A stretch of DNA of 61,981 nucleotides from Candolleomyces eurysporus. Its lineage: Eukaryota > Basidiomycota > Agaricomycetes > Agaricales > Psathyrellaceae. Location of the stretch: positions 1 through 61,981 of the forward strand of contig JANBPK010000886.1 in assembly GCA_027579435.1 (NCBI GenBank). The letters run 5' to 3'. This document shows, in pieces, positions 1 to 10,865 of the stretch (within the stretch, counting starts at the first letter, position 1; the number at the start of each line of letters is the position of its first letter). The position numbers were made by a program, and so were the translations under genes. The notes beneath the pieces are model-generated. The model was not told where the DNA came from. It worked only from the letters and a program-made list of their open reading frames with translations, and ran no database searches.

Positions 1-118
1 TCCCCATCCCGGCCCGGCGTCCCCCTCGCTCCCTGAAAAGTACCCACGATCAGTGTTGAGTTCATTTTTCACGGCGATCTCGTCAATTACCCCCTGGCCG
101 TCGAGCGACCCGTTGGCT

Positions 119-3100
119 ATGAATTCGCCTGCCGACGATCTGGCCCACGAGACGTTCACGCCACACGACGACCCCGCACCATCCACACCCCCCCACGCCT
201 CCGGCAGCACACCGACGACACCATCGCTATCACATGCCCCCGCCACACCACCGACGACGTCAGTCGAGACTGATCATGTCGCCAACGCCCCGACGGACCC
301 AGCCACCCAGCAACTAGCCATGGACAGCAGCAGCGACGACATGGCGGAGGTCGCGCAGGACGGTCGTGTGGCAGCACAGGAGGACAAAGACAACGACACA
401 GAGCCCGAGATTGGTCCCCAGCCAGCTCAGCACCGCATCAAGGAAGAGGGGGAGGTCTCCCTCGACCACGTCAATGGCCAGCCCGAGCTGTTCGAGCATG
501 CAAGTGGGCCGTATTTGGGCCCCGGAGACCCAAGCGGCGTCATGGCAGACGACGGCCAAGAGTGGATTCCCGACGCCGACCACGACCTCAAACGCGTAAA
601 GGCAAGTGTTGGCATTCTAGAGCTTCTATAGCAGCCCTCAAACCTTGTTGTTTCCCGTGCCAACCTTCCTTCTTTCAGGTGTACGAGTTAGTTGGCGCAC
701 GATGGGTCGACAAGGGTACCGCTTTCTGTTTTGGCCAGTTCTCCGAAGAGACAAACGAGGCTTTGCTAGTAGCCAGGTCAGAGAGAAACTACAACATCAT
801 TATCCTGTCCACAACCATCCGCTCGAACGACGTCTACCAGCGCCAACAAGGTGAGTCATACGAGTCCCTTCCCTCACGCCTCCAGGTTGCCAACAGTCCC
901 TATAGACACCTTGATTGTTTGGACCGAGCCGGACGGAGTCGACTATGCACTCAGTTTTCAGGATGCAGAGGGATGCGCGGAGGTGTGGAACTTCATATTG
1001 GAGGTGCAGAGGCATATGAATAGTGCCGGTGAGTCCAAACTAGTATACCAGTGACTATGGCGCGTGCACTGACGCCCAACAGAAACACTCTCCGCAAGCA
1101 TTTCTTCATCCCCTCTTCTTGACGCCGACGCCTCAGTTACAACGGCAAGCATCATTCGCTCAGGGCATCTGCCCTTGCCCACCCTTGGAATCATTGGCGA
1201 AATCGAGAGGGCAATCAAGACCCTCGCACGGACTGCCATGATGAAGGAGCGAATATGTGAATACATCCAACACGAGGTAAGCTTCAAGCTGCATGGCGCA
1301 ACTCGACTTCCAAATACTATCGCATATTTACTACGGGTCGCTGATTTTGACCGCTTTTCTCCCGTCTGCCCTTTAGGATTACATCAAATCGCTCATACAG
1401 GTCATGCAAACTGCAGAAGAGCTGGAGAGTCTGGAGAATTTACACGCCCTGTGCAGCTTGATGCAAACCATCCGTACGCCCTGCCACCTCTTCTTTCACG
1501 TAACAGCTAATATTAGTTTTTAGTAATGCTCAACGATCACAGCATGTACGAGCATATCATGGAGGACGAGCTATTCTTCGGAGTTGTTGGCATGCTCGAA
1601 TGTGAGTAGCATGCCCCTGTTTATGCCAAGCGTTCTCTGATGAGCTTCCAATTCCCTAGATGACCCTGACTTCCCTGACCACAAAGCAAATTATCGCGAG
1701 TTCCTGCACGACCAGTCCCATTTCCACCAACCTATCCCTATCCGCGACGCCGGCGTACAGCGCAAGATTCACAACGCCTATCGACTCCAATTCCTCAAAG
1801 ACGTTGTTCTCGCACGAGCCATTGACGACTCGACGTTCAACGTCATCAACTCATGTATCCTCTTCAACCAAATCGACATCATATCCCATGTCCAACATGA
1901 CCAACACTTCCTGCGCGACCTCATCAGCCTCTTTGTCGACGAAGCCATATTCTTTCCGAAGAAGCCCCCTCCCCCACAACAAGCGCCACCACAAGGCCAC
2001 CTCCCACCCAATCAAATCATCATCAGCCTAAACGGCGGTGCCGACGACGATATGGATGTGGACCCGAAGCCCGAAGACCCCGGTTCCTCATCATCCTCCG
2101 CGTCGTCTTCCTCGTCGCCATCCATCTCCCGACCGTTCGTAAACGGCTCAGAAGCCTACAAGGAGCTTCGGCAGTATTACCAACAACACTACTCGTTCGC
2201 TCCGCGCCATGACCTTAGCGAAGCCGAGATCAACCTCCGGAGAGAGGTCATCATTTTGCTGCAGCAGCTCTGCGTCATGGGGAAGAACGTGCAGTTGCCG
2301 GCTCGGCTAGCGCTCTTCCGGAACCTTGTTGATCGTGGGATCATTTTTGCGGTGCAATGGGCTATTTCCTTGCCGGATAAGGAGGAGGCGAGTAAGAGTA
2401 TGATTAGCGCTGGCGGGGAGGTGCTCTCGACGTTGTTGGACCATGACTTGAACGGGGTGAGGTCGCATGTTATTAAACATGTTGATGCGATTGAGAGGGA
2501 GAGGGGGTCGAAGAAGAGGTATGCGGATAAGGCGGAGACGCTGTTGGATGCGATGTGTAGGATTATGGCGACGACCAAGGACTTGGCGGTTCAGAGCCAG
2601 ATTGGGGATGCGTTGAAGACGTGGTTGGAGGTGCCGCCTGCCCCGCCGAGTGATGCGGGTGCACCTGGTGCGGGTGGAGAGGCTTCTGGTCATCCTAAGC
2701 CGCAGCCGAAGAAGGAAGGGGATACGGAGCGGTTCTTGGATTACTTTTACAAGAATTGTGCGAGTGTCTTGTTTAAGCCTCTCATGGAGCTGTCTGAGTG
2801 GAAGAATGTCAAAGGTATGGTCTGAATGCTGCCATCGCATGTCAATCTCGCTCACTTTACCGTTACAGAAACCATTCTTCCGTTGTACCGAGAGGAAGCC
2901 AACCGGTACACCTACCTTGCAGATCTCTTCCATTCATTCGTGGCTCAGCACGGTTTCCGGAGTCACCTCTTTTGCATAACATCTAACATCCTCGGTCGCA
3001 TTGCGAGCTTGCTCAAAGCCAAGGACAAGCATCTACGACACTGTAAGTGCACGGCTCTTCTAATATCCATTCACAATCCTAATGTCCTTGTCTCTTTTTT

Positions 3101-4468
3101 AGCCGCCTTCCGGATATACCGATTCTTGTTGAAACAGAATAATCCTGTCGCAACAAATATGATGTGCAAGTTGGACGTCTTTCATCCCATCTTGGAGTTG
3201 ACACTGCAAGAGTCGCGGAGAGATAACTTGCTGAGCTGTTCATGCCATGAGTTTTTCGACTCGATGCGCAGGGTGAGTGCCAACAGCAGGTCCCAATTAC
3301 TCGGGTGCTAATATTCATGTTCTTGTTAGGAAAACATGAAGGAACTCATCAAGTTTTGTATGACGAATCACGAAGAACTCATACGAAAACTTGCCAAGAC
3401 TCCTTTAGGTGGCCAGCGGTTTGAATTGTTCATCAAACGGTATGAAATTAATTGCCAACCTCCGCCTCCCGAAAGCCCCGAGTCGGACCGGTTCGTACTT
3501 CCTTTCACGTTATGTTTGAACGCCGAACTTACGAATGATGTAGGACCATTGATCCGCGGGCATGGTCAGGCCCGAGTCGGGGTATGGTCGACTTCGAGGA
3601 GGAAGATTATTTCAACGGCGACGACACCGACGAAGAGCCCAACACGGTTACCATTAATCCTCAATGGACGAAGTCCGCTCCACCTATGCTATCGATACCG
3701 CCCATCTCAGGTCTCAAGACGCGGCGGAAACGACATGTTCGGGCACAAACGCCCAGCCGGCCGCCCGCTATTCAGAAGCAGCCTCTGGGAGCCTTGCTTG
3801 ATTATGACGACGAAGATGAAGAATCTTCGTCTGGTTCCGAGTCCTCGGAAGCTTCGACGTCGAAGAACGTTCTGGCTCCCTCCCCTGAATTATTTGGTTC
3901 AAAAACTGCTTCTAAATCTGCATCGCCAGCCCAGCCGCGGGAAGAGGAGGACGAAGAGGACCTACTTCTCGAGTCGCTCGTTTCACCGTCTATCAGCTCT
4001 GCTTCCTCTTCTGCATCCCCTAAGACACAATCTAGATCCGCGACCCCCTCACCATCCCCTTCGCTAACGACAAAGATACTTTCTTCTATCACTCTTCCTA
4101 CACCACCGCGGATGGCCGAGAAACGTAGGCGTGACGAGGAAGAGGAGGAAGATGGCCTCGAGCGGTTACGCAAGTCGAAAAAGACGTCAACGGAGTCCCT
4201 TGGGACCACGCCTAAACCCGGACCCAAGTCTGATTCCACCACTCCTCCCACCACTACTACGACGAACAACAACCCTAATAATGCTAATTCTACGACTGCG
4301 AAGACAAAAGGTGGCAACACCAACAACAAGACGGCGGACGACCCACCGCCAAATGCTAACCGTGTGTGGCGCGTGAAAGTGGGTGGGCCATCGTGGATGA
4401 GCAAGTTGACCCCGCAAAAATCGTCGGTAACGTCACAACCTGGCGCCAAAGATGCGGATACGGGCTAG
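119..4468 (+). CDS. psy2: PP4 regulatory subunit 3 (Psy2/SMEK family)
   Basis: Regulatory subunit that targets the PP4 phosphatase (DNA-damage checkpoint recovery and related nuclear roles in the family). Exons read as 119-601, 679-850, 906-1028, 1083-1276, 1377-1473, 1524-1601, 1660-2814, 2869-3042, 3103-3272, 3330-3490, 3544-4468, giving 1243 aa. A disordered N-terminus (about 1-155) precedes the RanBD/EVH1-like domain (KRVKVYELVGARWVDKGT, then a DTLIVW strand). The SMEK core follows, with the family hallmark YDPDFPDHKANYREFL, then the ARM-like region and an acidic Ser/Thr/Asn-rich tail. The first ATG is 119, but the frame stays open to the window edge, so the true start could lie further 5'. 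Intron 1 (602-678) reads as GC-AG: this keeps the conserved RVKVY. A GT donor at 596 would delete two residues. Confidence 0.93.
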
Positions 4469-5081
4469 ATGCTTGTAATGTTTGTGGGTGCTATCGTCGT
4501 CTGTTTTGGTTTGTCCTTCTTTTTCTGTTGCATCTTCTTCGTCTCGCCTGCTCGCCCACTGGACTTTTTTTTTTCCTTTCACTCTCTCTATGTGGTTCTC
4601 CTTACGCTCCTTTTATCCCTTCCTTTCCTTCAAGAGCTTTGGCGCTTCAAACCAGACGATGTACGTAGTATGCAACTATCGCTCTGCATCANTACTTACA
4701 CATAGCNCNCCCCCCCCCCATTCTGATCATGCACGCATTCACATATACATACATACCTGCTGTCGCCTNGCATTTTTTTTTTCCTGTTGTGGTTTAGACT
4801 GTTGTTATCGCTGTTTTATCTTTCTCCTCTCATCCTACTCGATTCTCTTCTTTTCTTTGTGTTTTCCTCGTTGTCGTCGCACTTTAATGCTTCATTCACC
4901 TAAGATTATTATGTAGGGTCTCTCTGTCGCATGCTGTATGTGTCATGTATCACAATCTCTATTCATTCCTTGCTCTCGATGTGAAGTGATATGTGGGAAA
5001 CCGGCGATAAGCGGCCACCAAACACGAGAAGCCGATTTAAATTTGGGCGGTCGCTGCTGCTGCTTTTGGCAGATAACCACC
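4469..5081. other. 3' UTR of psy2 and promoter of the F-box-like gene
   Basis: T/C-rich, N-containing stretch with no convincing gene. The last hundred bases (from about 4985) are homologous to the sequence before the second F1 copy (from about 10768), including a GCT-repeat run just before the ATG. This marks the left edge of the duplicated unit. Confidence 0.6.
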
Positions 5082-6701
5082 ATGGATCCGTACTACCCAC
5101 AACATCTGGCGCACCTATTCACCAGTAACATCGCCCCAGAACCCCCCGAGATCGAGTCCATCCAACACGAAATTGAAGGATCGACGAAAGAAATCGAACA
5201 GGTCCAGCGTCAGCTTGATCAGCTGCAGGATCACCTCCGGAAACTCGAAGGTCAGCGACGGGGTTACCAAAGCCTGCTTTCGCCAGTGCGTCGAATACCT
5301 CCCGAAGTCCTTGGGGAGATATTTGTCGTGGCGCGTTTGGCGCTCGAAAACGAGCAGGTAAAGCAGTGGGTTAGGGATGTGTCGTTGGTATCGCTCTGCC
5401 TTGTATGCAGAGCCTGGCGCGACGCGGCGTTCTCGACCCCCACGCTTTGGACAAGCCTTGAAATCTCCTCAGCATCCTCGAGCTTGGGGCCTGAAAAGGC
5501 CTTTCGATGGTTCGACCGCTGCAAAGGAACTCCCAACAAAACGCTCACGGTCCACTACGGCTACGAGCACCATCGGTTCCCCGCGGATTGTGCCAAAGAA
5601 GGATGCAATTTTGCGAACCCAGAACTAGCGAGGCTTTTGACGGAAGGACCGTCTTTAGACAAACTCGTTCTGAACTGCATGGGCACGGCGTGCCTCAGAA
5701 CGCTCATCAGGCTAATGGATTCGCTCAAGAGCGAGAAACCTCGTCCATGGGACTCGATCAGATCGCTCGACCTATTTTTGCTCCAAAATTGGGACGAGGA
5801 TGACCCTTCTAACTTTATATTCCGCCATATTCCTCCCGTCACTTCCTTTGCCTTACACCTCCCAGACAGCTTCCCTCCGGGTATATGGTTCGGTAACCCT
5901 CTCCGATCTCAACCACTCGAGCAAGTCCTCACCAACCTCACAACCTTCACATTCATTTGCGGCTGGGATGTCAGGACAATCTTCGAAGTCTTGCAACCCT
6001 GTGTCAATGTAAAAGTTTTGACACTCGACTTCAAGGGATCGCCAATCCTGTATAGACACATACTCTGGCCCGAGTTCCAAGATGGACTGCTGCTTCCCAA
6101 CGTGCGCATACTCCGCTTACGCCACATGCACGCTGATGCTGTCGATATCATTCGGTTATTCAAGATGCCAGTGCTCGTGGAACTGGATATTAGTTTCGCG
6201 GGATACGGAGCTATGACCAGTTTCATCGATATGACACGAGCTCTCAAAAGCCTGCCTCGGGACATGGCAGCCTTCGTTGCCGGTTCACGCTGCAACGAAA
6301 GTTTACGCAAGCTTCGACTGGATTCAGTCGATTTGATGAAAAACGGAAGCATACTAAGAAATATCCTCGATAAACTCCCTCCTTTGACTCATCTGACCTT
6401 GGATAACGTCTATTTCGACCCGTTCCTTTTCTCCTTCGACAGGAACTCGGACGAGATCGAATTTATTCCTCAAGTCGAAGTACTCGAATTGCTTCGTCTT
6501 GCTCCTGATTTCCCTCTCCACCCTTTGCGGGAATTTATCTGGACTAGGAGAAGCGAAGGGCCTGGAGACCCTCCTGGGATTCTCAGAAAATTTGTCGCAA
6601 CGTTTCAAAAGTATTCACCTCCGGACTTCGATTGCTTAGATGAAGTGTTTAAGTGTGATAGTACTACTGTTCAGATAGAAAGGAGCTATGGTTTTGCGTA
6701 G
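5082..6701 (+). CDS. Coiled-coil/F-box-like protein, unit A copy F1
   Basis: Intronless, 539 aa, with the ATG in a good context (ACCACCATGG). The N-terminus (HLFTSN.AP.PPEIESIQ) leads into a heptad-like coiled coil (about 25-65). An F-box-like segment follows (SPVRRIPPEVLGEIF ... SLCLVCRAWRDAAFSTPTLW). The remaining 400 residues have spaced leucine-rich motifs (LTHLTLDNVYF, VEVLELLRLAP) but no canonical LRR consensus. Family knowledge suggests a substrate adaptor of an SCF-type ubiquitin ligase; the substrate is unknown. Close homologues in this window are at 10866, and more distantly at 6905, 12736, 35759 and 38267. The copy is intact, although an in-frame extension upstream to 4938 exists without a better start. 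Confidence 0.85.
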   Translation: MDPYYPQHLAHLFTSNIAPEPPEIESIQHEIEGSTKEIEQVQRQLDQLQDHLRKLEGQRRGYQSLLSPVRRIPPEVLGEIFVVARLALENEQVKQWVRDVSLVSLCLVCRAWRDAAFSTPTLWTSLEISSASSSLGPEKAFRWFDRCKGTPNKTLTVHYGYEHHRFPADCAKEGCNFANPELARLLTEGPSLDKLVLNCMGTACLRTLIRLMDSLKSEKPRPWDSIRSLDLFLLQNWDEDDPSNFIFRHIPPVTSFALHLPDSFPPGIWFGNPLRSQPLEQVLTNLTTFTFICGWDVRTIFEVLQPCVNVKVLTLDFKGSPILYRHILWPEFQDGLLLPNVRILRLRHMHADAVDIIRLFKMPVLVELDISFAGYGAMTSFIDMTRALKSLPRDMAAFVAGSRCNESLRKLRLDSVDLMKNGSILRNILDKLPPLTHLTLDNVYFDPFLFSFDRNSDEIEFIPQVEVLELLRLAPDFPLHPLREFIWTRRSEGPGDPPGILRKFVATFQKYSPPDFDCLDEVFKCDSTTVQIERSYGFA

Positions 6702-6904
6702 ATTCTGTCCAATAGGAATTTCGGAGTTCCTCGATGTTTATCTACGGAAAAAATATCAGGCGAGTACAATTAGCCAAGCCCCTTGCAAGTAATTGAGCTT
6801 CAGCTCACTCGAAGCCTGGATCCCAAAAAAATCAAATAGACTCGGTTATTAGACAAGGTCTTTGTCAGACACTTTGATTCCGAACTGTCACTACGACCAC
6901 CAGC

Positions 6905-8516
6905 ATGGACGTGGACGGACCACACCCTACCAACTTCTCCCACCTGTTCACCAGCAATGCCCCTCCAAATCCTCTCGAAATAGCGTCCATTCAATGCGAG
7001 GTCGACGAATTAACAAAACACATCGACCAGTTTCAGCTCCAACTCGACCAGTTTCAACAACTACTTCGAAACCTCGAAGACCGGCGTCAAGGGTGCCGAG
7101 CGCTGCTGTCGCCTTTGCGTCGAATACCTCCAGAGACGCTCGGAGAGATAATCAGCTGTGTACTAGATCTAGTTGAAGAGGACCCTATTAAGCCTGTCCA
7201 ATTCCATTTGACGTCCCTCTGTCTAGTTTCCAGAACGTGGCGAAATGCAGCGTTGGCCACTCCGAGGCTATGGAGCAACCTCGAGATGTGTGGAATACCG
7301 ACTTCCTTGTGGCTCGACACTGCCTTTTATTGGTTTGGTCGCTGCGAGGGAGTATCCAAAACACTCTCAATTTATGGCTCTCCCCACGAGTACCAGAGCT
7401 GCGTCGCGCCGGGGAGAGGAGGATGCGAATTCGCCAACCCTGTCCTGGCGAAGCTGTTGACGGAGGGCCCACCGATTGACAGGCTCAATCTTTCCTGCAC
7501 AAGCTCCCAGTGCTTCAGGAACCTAATCGATTCGATGAGCTTGTTGAAGATCCACGAACCTCGACCCTGGGATTCAATCAAGTCACTCGAAGTAGGCTTC
7601 CACAAAGCTTGGAGTGAACCCGGGGGTCAGGAATCTCATACCGACTCGATTTTCAATCACATTCCCCCCGCTGTCTCGTCCCTATACTTGTATCTCGAGG
7701 ACAGGGAAGACATAGTAGCGATCAACGATGAACTTCATCTCCACATTCCCAAAATCGTCCTCACCAATCTGACTACCTTCACGTTCTCCTGTAACTGGGA
7801 CGGCACGATGATGCTTCGAATTCTGCAATCGTGCACTAACGTTGAAAACCTGACCCCGGACTTCAGGGGCTCGTCTGTAATGTATGAAGATACACCCTTT
7901 CCTCAAGAAGCGGGGTTGTTACTCCCAAGAGTGTGAATCCTTCACCTAGACCAGATGATTCCTGGCGCTGTGGATTTTATTCAGGCCCTCCGAGCGGCAT
8001 CGCTCGTTGAGTTGCATTTTAGCTTTGTCACAGATATCACCTGTCCAGTCGCTTTCACAGACTTAACATATGTTTCCGACAACTTCGCTTTGTCCGTTTT
8101 GTCATTCGTTCGCGCGTCGGGCTGCCAGGGTAGTCTGCGCAAGTTTCGACTTGACTCGGCCAACATCCCAAACCCTCAACTCATAACTATCTTCGCCAAC
8201 CTCCCCTTCCTAATACACTTGACTTTGGATAACACCTTTTTCGATCCAACGCCCTTTGGCGAGTACGAATATATATATAGCGGATCCCCCCCTATTACCT
8301 TGCCTCGAGGTGCTCGAAGTGCTTCGTCTTCCCCCCCGACTTCCCTTGTGATGCCATGAGCCGTTTCGTTGTCGCACGCAGGCCCAGAATCCTCCAGGCG
8401 GTCTCAAGAAGTTTGTCATGACGTTTAGAAAGTATCTGCCTCCAGACTTATCGCTTCTTGTTGATAAGTTCAAGAATGACCTTCCGATAGAGACCACTTG
8501 TTTTGCGTTCGTGTGA
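6905..8516 (+). pseudogene. F-box-like gene F2 of unit A, two inactivating changes
   Basis: This gene reads like its paralogue at 12736: MDVDGPHPTNFSHLFTSN, a coiled coil, then F-box-like LSPLRRIPPETLGEII. At 7934-7936 a TGA replaces the CGA present in the paralogue, a C-to-T change at a CpG. The frame then continues unbroken past 7955 until a C7 run at about 8285-8291. There, one extra base relative to the paralogue shifts the frame. The homologous coding sequence resumes in another frame up to the expected stop at 8514-8516 (ETTCFAFV). The homopolymer shift could be an assembly error; the nonsense change is harder to dismiss. The upstream 344 codons could still be expressed as a truncated coiled-coil/F-box protein. 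Confidence 0.75.
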
Positions 8517-8875
8517 TCTTTGCTTACCGTCTTGCTCCTTTCCATTAAAGCTCAGTCAGTAGCTAGGAACTAGTCCCCCAGACTGCATTGTCTCTTGCAG
8601 CGGTGTACTTCTTCGTCGTACTTTAGTTCTCCTCAACTATGCATACAAGAGCGCTAACCCTGCTACAACTAACTACGAGCACACATGCGTCCTCATTGTT
8701 TTTAAATGTTCAAAGGCATAATACTAAATGGAGTGAAATCCGAAAACTTAACGCCGCATACATGGTAATACAGTTTGGCGGACCCGAATGGACAAAAATG
8801 AAAAGTCTAAGTTAACTAAATGTATTGACGCACACAATAAATATTCATTTACAATATCTGAACTAATTCAGTCAG
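8517..8875. other. Duplicated downstream flank, then insertion edge
   Basis: No gene seen. Bases up to about 8774 are homologous to 14295-14553 downstream of the second F2 copy (shared motif TGGAGTGAAATCCGAAAACTT). Homology stops there, and a different segment carrying the next F-box gene begins. Confidence 0.6.
8790..8831 (+). repeat. Imperfect direct repeat, left copy
   Basis: A 42-bp stretch starting GGACAAAAAT matches 10493-10534 at about 35 of 42 positions. The two copies bracket the F-box gene at 8876-10553. It could be a boundary repeat from the event that placed this segment here, or a short older duplication. Confidence 0.55.
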
Positions 8876-10553
8876 ATGCGGTCCTCAAGGCACTCCTTGC
8901 TTGGCAATAACCCTTTCCACCGCCCTCCAATGTCTAGCTCTACAGCGCCTACCAGACGGGCCTCGTCCCATTTGCAAAAGAGGGCCGTCAAATCTCAGCA
9001 GCAGCCTGCTGGTTCGGATTCTAATACCAGCACTGTTGCGCCTACTGCGCGTAAGAAGCAGAAAGCAATCAAGTCCAACGTCGGTGCTGCAAAGGCCAGC
9101 GCGGGTACAAACGTGTCCGCGGCAGAGGCTGCCAAACAGAAAGCGGTCTGGGCAAAAGTGAGAGGAAGGCGTGGTCAGCTCAAGCTCGTCGTCGAAATGC
9201 CTTGCGACATCCTCCTGGAAATATTCCAATATTTGCCTCCTGCCGATTTGCTTTGCNTGGCGAAAGCGAGCAAATCCTTGCGGGCGCTGTTGCTGGATCG
9301 CTCTGCAGCGTATGCGCTTTGGAAATCTGTGAGAAATGGGTTTGCCTCTGAAGGTTATGCAAACTGACCTTTNCATATGGCCGTGGCAGGCATTCGATTC
9401 TCTTAACCCAGCACCCCCTCCTTGTCCAGATGATTTGAGTTTACCACAGTATGCTAACTTGCTTTTCACCCGAACATGCCATGTGAGTTCCTATTCCAAT
9501 CGTATATGTNTCCTTCGCATTTGCTCACAGCGTGGCTTGCAGTACTGCAGCTCTGTCCGCTGGCTTAGGTATGTATGGGAGTGTTATGCTGTCATCTGCC
9601 AGACTTGCTTAAGACAACAGTGAGTTGCCATCTTCATCAATGGAGTAAAGGCCTCATGTTTATAATGCTCAGCCTTTTGCCTATATGGTCTGCAGAATCT
9701 AAACAGATCATTCGAATACTTAAAGGAGGCCCTTGTAAGCTAGTCAAATCCGGGNNTTAGGACATTGCATTCTTACCTAGCATTCTTCATTTCTAGANGG
9801 CATTCTGAGCGTTTACTGTCTGAAAAGCGAGTACGAACGTCATAGGGAGGCATTGAACCACCTAAAAAATGACAAGGACCGCGAAAACTATGTGACGAAA
9901 GAANGCCAAAAGTTGTCTGTGCGGTACCAAAGTGTAAGTGTTGGNAATTGTATACATACAGACTACTCATTTCTTTTGAANCAGTTGCAGGAGCTTCGCT
10001 CCTGGGAGGCTCAACAGGCTGTTCTTAAGAGTAAAGATGTCGAAGCTCGTCGAAAAAACCGCACTGACGCGTATGTGATTCTATCCATAGGTCTTGTCGC
10101 ACGACTAACAATATTGATGGCTGCTTCCCGATCTTAGTATCAAAGAAAGGCTCAAAGGCTTGGGTTGGTTGACTGATACCTTGATAAAAGGAGCCAAGCT
10201 GACCACGGTGTTCTAGGGTATGACGATGCCATAGATGGCCTTACAAGCTGGAGAGGATCACTTTTGCTTCCACANGCAAAAAGCGTCAAACCCCTCACTG
10301 ACCGAGGTTCGCATTCTGATCTGAAACTACTGTTATGCTTTGGAGTCATTCTAATGCCCATATCACAGAATGGGAAAGAATTAAACCTGAGATAATCGCC
10401 AAACTCGAGAAAGAGCAACGAGAAAGAGCAATGAGAAACCATACATTGACCAACTTGATCGCGGATTGGGCGGGTCCCTNNNNNNTNNNTNNGGACAAAA
10501 ATAAAAAGTCTGAGTTGACTCAAAGAATCGACGCCGGCACNATAATTCTTTAG
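8876..10553 (+). CDS. F-box protein with Cys motif, probably 3'-truncated
   Basis: A different F-box family from its neighbours. A basic, low-complexity N-terminus (about 100 aa) precedes a clear F-box: MPCDILLEIFQYLPPADLLC, then LAKASKSLR and WKS. Later exons carry FDSLNPAPPPCPDD, a VRWLRY...CQTC segment, a charged helix (SEYERHREALNHLKND) and PLTDREWERIKPEI, all typical of agaricomycete F-box proteins. About six or more introns are needed. An apparent TAG near 10214 is removed if an intron runs from GTTGGT (about 10163) to the CTAG before GGTATGACG. The ORF ends in an N block and the right-hand direct repeat, where family members usually continue, so the 3' end looks cut. The start could also be the ATG at about 8930. 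Confidence 0.6.
10493..10534 (+). repeat. Imperfect direct repeat, right copy
   Basis: Partner of 8790-8831 (about 83 percent identical by eye over 42 bp, ending in GACGC in both). It lies at the truncated 3' end of the F-box gene, directly after an N-rich patch. Confidence 0.55.
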
Positions 10554-10584
10554 TTACAAAAGTCTGATATTCATAGTAAAGAAT

Positions 10585-10761
10585 GTTCTGTAGTCCGTCT
10601 GAGCCTCTGTGCAGCTACTGGAGGGAAGAAGTGGCAAGCAGAAGAGGTAATTCTTGTGATCCAGGGATCCTCACGAGGTTCTGTAACACTCTCAGCTGTC
10701 ACCCCTTCCGCTTCAACTACTTCACGATGTGCCAGTTTATAGTGCCGAGTGAAGTTGTTGG
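10585..10761 (-). pseudogene. Duplicated fragment of the gene at 14673-16297
   Basis: This 177-bp block matches 15156-15331 almost without gaps (shared runs such as GGGATCCTCACGAGGTTCTG and TTCACGATGTGCCAGT). In the intact gene this sequence codes, on the minus strand, for the RHRLAHREG...AVESV...RRFFPPVAARRLRRT region. Here it is an isolated internal piece with no start or remaining exons, so it cannot be functional. It sits immediately upstream of the duplicated F1 promoter, where a tandem duplication junction would be expected. Confidence 0.85.
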
Positions 10762-10865
10762 ATCCTTCCTGTGATTGTGAGAATCCGGCGATAAACGGTC
10801 ACCANAAATGAGAAGCCAATTTGAATTCAGTCAGTCGCTGCTGCTGCTNTTGAAAGGCAACCACC

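Noticed and set aside
3802..4449. 215-codon minus-strand ORF rich in Ser and Val
   Set aside because: It is antisense to the low-complexity acidic tail of psy2; codon-bias shadow with no independent conservation.
10212..10216. In-frame TAG taken as proof that the F-box gene at 8876 is dead
   Set aside because: A plausible intron ending at this CTAG removes it and restores a family-like LGYDDAIDGL segment.
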